Positions 58,255 to 64,000 of a DNA stretch of 64,000 nt are shown here, piece by piece. Origin of the DNA: an uncultured Eubacteriales bacterium (GTDB taxonomy: Bacteria; Bacillota; Clostridia; Oscillospirales; Acutalibacteraceae); the NCBI GenBank assembly GCA_910577755.1, contig CAJTNL010000003.1:62001-126000 (forward strand). The letters run 5' to 3'. Numbering within the stretch: position 1 is the first letter of the stretch; every line of letters begins with the position of its first letter. Under the pieces are notes generated by a model, which was not told the origin of the DNA, did no database searches, and saw only the letters and a list, made by a program, of their open reading frames with translations. The translations under genes were made by a program, and so were the position numbers.

Positions 58255-59640
58255 TTAGAGCGCACCATATTCTTCCACCAATTGCTCCATAGTTTTCCCG
58301 TCCAATTCCCTATGAAGTATTCGTAAAGCAGGATTTATCATCGTTTTTGCACGTTCAAACAAAGGTTCCAAATAACATTCTTCCCCCAAATTACGCTTTT
58401 TCAACCCCTGTTTTGCAATTTCTACTACCTGTAATGTAATATCCCGGACAGCCTGTTTATTTAAAACACTTGGGAATTCCAATTCAATAAGCATTTTTCT
58501 TAGCTCAATCGGAGAATATCCCTGTTTATATACGCTTCTATCTTGATATAATAACGTTTCCAGCGAATCAAGTTCCTCTTGCAAACCTACATGAAAAGCA
58601 GCCACGCACATACTCTCATTCACCGGCTGACAACACGCACTACGATACTCAATAGTACCCCTATAGGTCAAATCTTCAAATTTATAACTGCGCAAAAACG
58701 CAAGATCTGATGGCTGTGGTTGAAAACAATACGGCACAAAGTGGTCACCGTTAAAAATCTGACCTTCTACAAAATCCATTTGAAAAAATTGCTCTGCCGG
58801 AATCGGTGTAAAGAAGATATATTTCCCTTCTCTTTCCACATTAAACAAAGACGTACCTTTAATATATTGTACCAACTCTTCAACATCGGTCAATTCAATG
58901 TCAAACATGCCAACATTATGTACGTTATATCCATACATGCTGGACTCCCAAAAACGATCTCTAGCGCTAAGCAGATTAAACTCTGGATCCAACAGCAGCG
59001 AGTTGGAAAACAAAACTGCTTTAATCGGCTCTAAACGGTTAAAAATATTTAAAGTACGAATTAATTGATCTTCAGAAATGTCTAACTGTACTTGAGACGC
59101 ACAAGAATAAGAACCAAAATTCGGTCTAGAATGGAAAGAAGCAAAGCGAGAATGATCAATATAAGATTCTAAATGATGTTGAATCATACGATATCTTTGA
59201 CCCGGAAGCGCATTGTTATCATTATATATTCCATACGGATTGACCCCCATGCCGGTCATGCGGTAATGATATTTATTAAGTTCAGTTTGCAAAAAAGTAT
59301 AATATGCTCGAAAACGTTCAAACGCCACATGCAAATTAGATACTACACCCATAGAAAATTCAATGTTGCAATAAGAATAATCGAACGAAACCGTATCGTT
59401 TGTTTCCTGATTTAACAAACAATACACATCACCGTTATCGTCACATTTTTCAATATGCAGCTGAAAGTGTGTTTGTAACGCTTTTACAACCTTTTGTATT
59501 ACACCAAAATCAATTTTTTCTTGACTCATATTTAAAATTGGAATTTCCAGCTCAATACCAATTTTATAATTATTGTTATGTTTAGTCGGTACGATATATT
59601 TTTCATATATCGCCTGATTTATATCAAATTGACTCATCAT
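58255..59640 (-). CDS. Glutamate-cysteine ligase-like protein (GCS2-type)
   Basis: The 461-residue protein has the carboxylate-amine ligase core: KIGIELEIPI (27-35, ATP/metal-binding Glu residues), RYRMIQHHL (149-157), the ASQVQLDIS strand (181-189) and YRGTIEYRSACCQP (326-339). This matches the GCS2 family of glutamate-cysteine ligases and their EgtA/GshA relatives, which join the gamma-carboxyl of glutamate to an amine or cysteine. Two ATGs are adjacent; the first follows AAGGG by 6-7 bases. The next gene upstream encodes a class II glutamine amidotransferase. No glutathione synthetase domain or gene is nearby, so the product may be a gamma-glutamyl compound other than glutathione. Confidence 0.75.
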   Translation of the reverse strand: MMSQFDINQAIYEKYIVPTKHNNNYKIGIELEIPILNMSQEKIDFGVIQKVVKALQTHFQLHIEKCDDNGDVYCLLNQETNDTVSFDYSYCNIEFSMGVVSNLHVAFERFRAYYTFLQTELNKYHYRMTGMGVNPYGIYNDNNALPGQRYRMIQHHLESYIDHSRFASFHSRPNFGSYSCASQVQLDISEDQLIRTLNIFNRLEPIKAVLFSNSLLLDPEFNLLSARDRFWESSMYGYNVHNVGMFDIELTDVEELVQYIKGTSLFNVEREGKYIFFTPIPAEQFFQMDFVEGQIFNGDHFVPYCFQPQPSDLAFLRSYKFEDLTYRGTIEYRSACCQPVNESMCVAAFHVGLQEELDSLETLLYQDRSVYKQGYSPIELRKMLIELEFPSVLNKQAVRDITLQVVEIAKQGLKKRNLGEECYLEPLFERAKTMINPALRILHRELDGKTMEQLVEEYGAL

Positions 59641-59895
59641 ATTTCACCCTTCTTCTCACTCTAATCACCCACGGTAATTACTATTATTATATATTATAGA
59701 TTACAATACCGATGTAAAATTTTCTGCAAAGCAGAAAAAAATCAACAAAAACTTACTAAAAAATACTATATTAATAGTATCTCTCAACTGAAATTTTTCA
59801 AGTTGTGCAAAAACACATGATTAATACAGCTAATAAAAATCATGATGCGGCATTTTCAGGATAGCTATCACTGCACGCGACTGCTGCTGATTTGT

Positions 59896-60678
59896 TTATT
59901 TTTTTCCTATCAATTTTAATAGTTCTTCAATATAAGGTTCACCCATTTCATCAAAGAACTCTTTACCATGATCTCTACCCTCGTATACACACATGCCTTG
60001 TCGATATACCAACAGCCGGTTCATGGGTAACTGCTGGAACGACTGATTATGATTAACGGGAACTGTCATAAAACTACATGTACTACCTTCCTGCTCATAA
60101 TATAGCGTACCCCTCATATTGGTATGCACATACATCTGCTCTGTATCATAAAAGATTAAATTCATTTTATTACCTTCTACCAACTCTGTAATGCACGATT
60201 CTATAATTGGAATGCGCTCCTCTTTTGTTAGTCGTCTCCCCTTTTTTTTAATCTCACGGTTAACAGCGCCTAACAAAAAATGCAACACCGCTTCGCTGTC
60301 TGTATCCCCTCTGCATAATGATTTATAAGGCGTTAACATACTGTTCTGAAAAGCGGTACCGTTATGCATAAAAGTCCACACACACCCGCTTAAGTCCGCA
60401 TGACGAAATGGATGACAGTTAATAGAACTCATGATTCCTACCGTTGCTAGACGAATATGAACCAATGCACTAGTACACCATAAATCCGATTGAAGATAAC
60501 TACAAAATTTGGTATCCTCTAATGCCTGCAACGGACTGCGGTATACAATAGCGGCGTCTTTTTGCCAATAAGCCAATCCCCATCCATCCGGATGCTCAAT
60601 ACTGCGTTGATAAAACAAATCGCAATTAGGTTTTATATTAATACTCTCCCGGCTGTTCACTGCATATAATTCACACAT
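59896..60678 (-). CDS. Class II glutamine amidotransferase domain protein
   Basis: The 260-residue protein begins MCEL, so Cys2 becomes the N-terminal nucleophile. It keeps DGWGLAY (31-37), HIRLATVG (74-81), MHNGT (104-108) and GDTDSE (124-129), the glutaminase pocket of the Ntn family, and resembles YafJ and EgtC. No synthase domain is attached, so it is a stand-alone amidohydrolase, possibly acting on a gamma-glutamyl substrate. AAAGGAGGTG lies 5 bases before the ATG, a very strong site. The GCS2-like gene follows 255 bases downstream on the same strand. Confidence 0.88.
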   Translation of the reverse strand: MCELYAVNSRESINIKPNCDLFYQRSIEHPDGWGLAYWQKDAAIVYRSPLQALEDTKFCSYLQSDLWCTSALVHIRLATVGIMSSINCHPFRHADLSGCVWTFMHNGTAFQNSMLTPYKSLCRGDTDSEAVLHFLLGAVNREIKKKGRRLTKEERIPIIESCITELVEGNKMNLIFYDTEQMYVHTNMRGTLYYEQEGSTCSFMTVPVNHNQSFQQLPMNRLLVYRQGMCVYEGRDHGKEFFDEMGEPYIEELLKLIGKK

Positions 60679-60747
60679 AACAACACCTCCTTTCTAGATG
60701 ATTGCAGCTTGTCTTGTAGACTATGCAATTTTAAAGAAAATTGTCCC

Positions 60748-61266
60748 TTAAAAATTAGATAAAACAATAAAAATAGGCAACACATAAAATCCGATTACTC
60801 CCAAAACAACACTAATTCCGACTCCTATCAAAACATCTAGAATAAAATGCAACCCGCACAGCACACGGGTAGCACCTACAATAGACGCCATACATAAGGT
60901 TAATATACCAAAAGGTATATTAACATATAAACATGCCATACCAATAATAAAGGCGCTAGAAGTATGACGGCTTGGACATGATTTGCCTTTAGAATGTTTA
61001 GTTAGCGGCACAATACGATATACTTCAAAAGGACGCGGTCTGTCTAATACAAACCGCAAAACAGTCACAATTAATAAATTTACAATAGGGACTACGGTAA
61101 AGAAAATAATTCTAATATCTGTTGTAATAAACAGATATAGAATAAAGCAAATATAAATCCCCATCAATAACCAAGGGGTACGTTTGCAAAAGCGCAAAAT
61201 TGTGTCTTTTCTGAATGTAGTTTTACAGAAGAATTGCAGCATAGCAACATATTGTTTTTCGCTCAT
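60748..61266 (-). CDS. PAP2 family phosphatase, membrane-bound
   Basis: The 172-residue protein has about four to five helices and the three PAP2 motifs: RFVLDRPRP (motif 1), CPSRHTSSA (motif 2, with Arg in place of the common Gly) and ATRVLCGLHFILDV (motif 3). Members dephosphorylate lipid phosphates such as undecaprenyl pyrophosphate or phosphatidic acid. I use the ATG at 61266, with AGAGG 7 bases before it, rather than the GTG at 61272. Close to a sugar-phosphate transferase gene, which would fit a role in lipid carrier recycling. Confidence 0.88.
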   Translation of the reverse strand: MSEKQYVAMLQFFCKTTFRKDTILRFCKRTPWLLMGIYICFILYLFITTDIRIIFFTVVPIVNLLIVTVLRFVLDRPRPFEVYRIVPLTKHSKGKSCPSRHTSSAFIIGMACLYVNIPFGILTLCMASIVGATRVLCGLHFILDVLIGVGISVVLGVIGFYVLPIFIVLSNF

Positions 61267-61351
61267 CCACACACCTCTGTTTGAAATGTTCTAATCATAA
61301 CATATTCTTTTCTGTTTGCAAACAAAAAATGTTTTAATAAAATACAGATAT

Positions 61352-61384
61352 AAAAAAACAGCATACTGTTTTGCCAGTATACCG
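61352..61384 (-). terminator. Terminator of the sugar transferase gene
   Basis: On the minus strand a 10-bp stem with wobble pairs (61384-61375 with 61368-61359, core ATACTG / CAGTAT) followed by seven T. It lies just after the stop at 61391. Confidence 0.8.
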
Positions 61385-61390
61385 CCTGCA

Positions 61391-62089
61391 TTATCTTGCT
61401 CCCTCGTGTGTGAAAATAACTGAAACCGTTTTTATAATGCATTTTAAATCAAAATAAAAAGATTGATTCTGAATATATTCTAAATCATATACCAATTTTT
61501 CCGAAGGAGCCAAATCATAGCCGCCATTAACCTGTGCCCAACCGGTTAATCCCGGCTTTACAGCCAAGCGGTTTCTGAAATTTGGAATGGTTTTTTCAAA
61601 CTCATCATAAAAAACAGCACGTTCCGGTCTGGGACCAACAATAGACATATCTCCTCTTAAAATATTAAATAATTGAGGCAACTCATCAATTCTGGTTTTG
61701 CGAATAAATTTACCCACACCAGTAACACGATCATCATTGGAGGATGCCCACTGTGCGCCATCTTTTTCAGCGTCAATCCGCATAGAACGAAATTTATAAA
61801 CCATAAAAGGTTTACCATCTTTTTTCAAACGTTCCTGTTTGTAAATAGCAGAACCTTTAGAATCTATTTTAATAATAATCGGTACAAAAATAAAAAACAC
61901 ACATGTTAAAATTAAAGCAAGTACAGACAACACGATATCCACAGTCCTTTTCATAAACAGATAGAACATTTTTGTATTGCCATAAATTTGCGATCCCTGC
62001 CCACTTTGTATACCCATATATAAATCAACACCAAACACTTTCGTTGGACTTTCGTTCGCCCATTTTTTAACTACAAGCACAAATACCAA
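61391..62089 (-). CDS. Short-form polyprenyl-phosphate sugar-1-phosphate transferase
   Basis: The protein has one membrane helix (about 48-75 of the open frame), then YKQERLKKDGKPFMVYKFRSM, the catalytic Asp-Glu of RIDELPQLFNILRGDMSIVGPRPE and KPGLTGWAQVNGGYDL, in pieces. It transfers a sugar phosphate to undecaprenyl phosphate to start a surface polysaccharide or glycan. The start is unclear: the frame opens at a TTG (62089, 232 residues), the family core begins at the ATG at 61954 (187 residues), and none of the candidates has a ribosome-binding site. The 45 extra N-terminal residues look unlike the family. Confidence 0.85.
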   Translation of the reverse strand: MVFVLVVKKWANESPTKVFGVDLYMGIQSGQGSQIYGNTKMFYLFMKRTVDIVLSVLALILTCVFFIFVPIIIKIDSKGSAIYKQERLKKDGKPFMVYKFRSMRIDAEKDGAQWASSNDDRVTGVGKFIRKTRIDELPQLFNILRGDMSIVGPRPERAVFYDEFEKTIPNFRNRLAVKPGLTGWAQVNGGYDLAPSEKLVYDLEYIQNQSFYFDLKCIIKTVSVIFTHEGAR

Positions 62090-62176
62090 GTATCATGTCT
62101 TTTTAATCAACGCTACCCTTAAACTTTGTACATTGAAATATATATACCCTACAATCATTCGACATAATTATTAATT

Positions 62177-62205
62177 ATTATACTATTATATTATATTCCT
62201 GTCAA
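62177..62205 (-). promoter_or_regulatory. Consensus promoter of the sugar transferase gene
   Basis: On the minus strand TTGACA (62205-62200), exactly 17 bases, and TATAAT (62182-62177): a perfect sigma-A consensus. Confidence 0.85.
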
Positions 62206-62354
62206 TATTACGCAGAAAACGCAAAAAGTCTCTGTTTATACTGCCATAAAAATACTCTTCAAAACTGTATTAATATTATTTTGAATCACATACCTTTATA
62301 TACACATAATCTGTGAATAAAACATTTTTATTCACGTACCCTACCCATTGAAAG

Positions 62355-62399
62355 CATAAAAAGAGTACAAATTTCGAAATCTCAAAATTTGTACTCTTT
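62355..62399 (-). terminator. Terminator of the CD1247-like gene
   Basis: A perfect 15-bp stem (62360-62374 with 62385-62399, core AGAGTACAAA / TTTGTACTCT) followed on the minus strand by a T run. Confidence 0.88.
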
Positions 62400-62431
62400 C
62401 TCTTGTTAAGCTTATACAAAAGCATACTTTT

Positions 62432-62905
62432 TTAATGAGCGCAACCACAACTATGCTCTTTATCATGATGTGAACCACAACCGCAGTCATCTCCACAGCC
62501 AGAGTCCTCTATTACATCTTCTAAATCAAACTCTAAGCATTCGCCGCAGCCAGGACAGTCAATATGGCCTGCATCAATCATATTTTCAGACAAACAAATC
62601 GTTTCTTGGCAATTTGGGCAAGAAACCTCATAATATAACTCATATTCATCGTCTAAACCACAGCCACAGTTATCATCACAGCATTCATCATAATAATCAT
62701 CTTCTAATGCACATAAATCCTCATCAACAGCGTCTAACTGATCTGCCATATCCTCATAAGCTTCTTCCAAATCAGAAATAGATAACGCCATATCCTCCAA
62801 TAAAGTCAACATCGCATCAAGAACCTTAACCTCTTTTTTATCTGTATCCAACTCTAAACCTTCAGCCAAACCACGAATATAAGCGACTCTTTCTAAATTT
62901 GTCAT
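62432..62905 (-). CDS. CD1247-type acidic, Cys-rich protein
   Basis: The 157-residue protein has the N-terminal CD1247 helical domain (TNLERVAYIRGLAEGLELDTDKKEVKVLDAMLTLLEDMALSISDLEE, in pieces), followed by a strongly acidic linker with two Cys clusters (YYDECCDDNCGCG), a zinc-ribbon pair CPNC ... CPGC (about 96-118), and a terminal tail CGDDCGCGSHHDKEHSCGCAH. It is likely a metal-binding cytoplasmic protein. CD1247-type proteins are typical of Clostridia, often near efp; their function is unknown. It follows efp by 65 bases, probably in one transcript with efp and the peptidase gene. Confidence 0.85.
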   Translation of the reverse strand: MTNLERVAYIRGLAEGLELDTDKKEVKVLDAMLTLLEDMALSISDLEEAYEDMADQLDAVDEDLCALEDDYYDECCDDNCGCGLDDEYELYYEVSCPNCQETICLSENMIDAGHIDCPGCGECLEFDLEDVIEDSGCGDDCGCGSHHDKEHSCGCAH

Positions 62906-62970
62906 AATAAAACCTCCCTTTATTTCAGCGAATACCTCATCATCAGCAGCTTAGTCCTTAGTATCCTTAT

Positions 62971-63528
62971 TCAGGCACGTTCCATATACTCACCGGTTCT
63001 AGTATCAATACGAATCAAATCTCCTTGATTGATAAAAATTGGAACTTTAACCTCTGCGCCTGTTTCCAATGTGGCAGGCTTTGTAACATTAGTAGCAGTA
63101 TCTCCTTTTACCCCAGGTTCTGTTTCTGTCACCTCAAGCACAACAAAATTTGGCGGCTCAACACCAAACACATTTCCCTTATAAGACAAAACCTTACATT
63201 CCATATTTTCTTTGACAAACTTAAAATTATCGCCCAGCACATCAGCATTTATTGGCGTTTGCTCATAAGTCTCATTATCCATAAAGTGATATAAATCTCC
63301 ATCATTGTAAAGGTATTGCATATCTTTACGCTCAATAAAGGCAGTGGGATATTTGTCATTTGGATTAAAGGTTTTTTCTGTTACAGAGCCCGAAATCACA
63401 TTTCTAATTTTTGTTCGGACAAAAGCGGCGCCTTTACCGGGTTTTACGTGTTGAAACTCAATAATTGCGTACACATTACCGTCCATTTCAAAGGTAACGC
63501 CATTTCTAAAATCACCTGCAGATATCAT
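62971..63528 (-). CDS. efp: Translation elongation factor P
   Basis: The 185-residue three-domain protein starts [14 protein letters not shown] and has Lys32 at the tip of the [12 protein letters not shown] loop, the residue modified in many bacteria. It also has the C-terminal [43 protein letters not shown], in pieces. EF-P relieves stalling at consecutive prolines. It follows the M24 peptidase gene, a very common Firmicute pairing. Confidence 0.97.
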   Translation of the reverse strand: MISAGDFRNGVTFEMDGNVYAIIEFQHVKPGKGAAFVRTKIRNVISGSVTEKTFNPNDKYPTAFIERKDMQYLYNDGDLYHFMDNETYEQTPINADVLGDNFKFVKENMECKVLSYKGNVFGVEPPNFVVLEVTETEPGVKGDTATNVTKPATLETGAEVKVPIFINQGDLIRIDTRTGEYMERA

Positions 63529-63607
63529 AATGTATCCTCCAATTTTATTTATACCCTATCAGTTTATATTATTTTATAAAATTTTTCAAGATATATCCAG
63601 TAATAAA

Positions 63608-64000
63608 TCAAAGAATCAACAGTTCTTTTGTTGAACAAGTCAGATTTTCACACCCATGTTCTCCAATTAATACCATATCTTCAATTCGAACGCCAAATTT
63701 TCCCTCTAAATAAATCCCGGGCTCTACGGTCAATACCATGCCGTACCGTGTAATAGTCTGGCAGCTTGGAGCAAAATATGGCCACTCATGAATTTCCAAG
63801 CCAACGCCGTGACCGGTTGTATGACCAAACGTATTAGGATATTTCGCATCAATGATATCTCGTGCAGCTCTATCTACAATATTACAAGAAATACCGGCTT
63901 TTACAGTTTCTATTGCCGCTAACTGCGCCTGTAATACAGTCTGATATACTTGCCTTTTTTCATCACTGACGCTTCCATATGCTACTGTTCTTGTCATATC
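63608..64000 (-). CDS. M24 family Xaa-Pro aminopeptidase (C-terminal part)
   Basis: The gene enters the window already open; 130 residues remain. They contain DMTRT (a metal-binding Asp), GHTTGHGVGLEIHE (metal-binding His), VEPGIYLEG (Glu) and GVRIEDMVLI (Glu), the pita-bread fold metal ligands. Family members remove N-terminal residues next to proline. The N-terminal part lies beyond the right edge. It is directly upstream of efp. Confidence 0.92.
   Translation of the reverse strand, partial: DMTRTVAYGSVSDEKRQVYQTVLQAQLAAIETVKAGISCNIVDRAARDIIDAKYPNTFGHTTGHGVGLEIHEWPYFAPSCQTITRYGMVLTVEPGIYLEGKFGVRIEDMVLIGEHGCENLTCSTKELLIL

Larger units (their letters stand above)
62090..62431. other. Intergenic region upstream of the sugar transferase
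   Basis: This AT-rich stretch contains a consensus promoter (62177-62205) for the transferase and the terminator of the CD1247-like gene. No gene is supported. The leader from the promoter to 62089 is about 80 bases and contains a nine-codon frame (ATG at about 62096) with no clear function. Confidence 0.5.

Noticed and set aside
59763..59780. ATACTAT-N4-ATAGTAT, the same half-sites as the padR operator
   Set aside because: Spacing differs (4 rather than 7 bases), the words are pure AT-type, and the site lies between unrelated genes; chance is likely in this AT-rich genome.
62060..62100. Leader peptide (nine codons from about 62096) before the sugar transferase
   Set aside because: No ribosome-binding site, no codon run suggesting attenuation; left only as a remark.

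Overview
The window looks like chromosome of a low-GC, spore-former-type Firmicute of class Clostridia, probably an Oscillospirales/Ruminococcaceae-like anaerobe. This is inferred from gene content: a ctsR-mcsA-mcsB-clpC operon with a textbook CtsR operator, a leucine T-box, a glgBCDA cluster with the Firmicute-specific GlgD, a yeast-type LeuA, a CD1247-type protein, and an mraZ-led division cluster. No rRNA, tRNA, CRISPR array, insertion sequence or prophage was recognised. Both window edges cut genes (rex at the left, an M24 peptidase at the right).

Layout. 1-7.4 kb: end of rex, a LemA/DUF2207 pair, pyrG, a small membrane protein, a lipoprotein cyclophilin and an S1-domain protein. 7.4-9.0 kb: gene-poor and apparently decayed, with a three-way-junction hairpin element, a DUF2871 gene and a relic resembling the 3' end of clpC with its own terminator. 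9.0-10.9 kb: padR-DUF1700-DUF4097 operon. 10.9-15.6 kb: clp stress operon on the minus strand. 15.8-19.7 kb: a Cys/Gly-rich micro-protein, then a TPP-riboswitch-controlled thiD-thiC-thiE-HAD operon. 19.9-24.0 kb: ABC-F ATPase, a DUF308/papain-like fusion, a 57-residue membrane protein and rsmA. 24.1-28.4 kb: leuA-leuB-azlC-azlD behind a Leu T-box. 28.5-31.4 kb: histidine phosphatase, XRE regulator, alanine/glycine symporter. 31.7-37.6 kb: glycogen synthesis genes glgB-glgC-glgD-glgA.

37.7-50.0 kb holds the division/cell-wall cluster, read on the minus strand: mraZ-rsmH-ftsL-PBP-(Mur-ligase-like fragment)-mraY-ftsW-murG-murA-ftsQ-ftsZ. The usual ligases murC/D/E/F are absent; a 176-residue protein resembling part of a Mur ligase occupies the place where murE/murF normally lie. 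50.2-57.9 kb: coaD, rsmD, uvrC, ptsH and the conserved translation/secretion block ylxM-ffh-rpsP-khpA-rimM-trmD. 58.2-64 kb: a glutamate-cysteine-ligase-like enzyme next to a class II glutamine amidotransferase, a PAP2 phosphatase, a short sugar-phosphate transferase, a CD1247-like protein, efp and the partial peptidase.

Most of the window is housekeeping. The places most worth a second look are the Mur-ligase-like protein inside the division cluster, the ligase/amidotransferase pair, the DUF308/His-Cys domain fusion, the structured element near 7.5 kb, and the clpC-like relic near 8.8 kb. Several start codons were moved from the longest open frame on ribosome-binding-site or family grounds; each case is stated.
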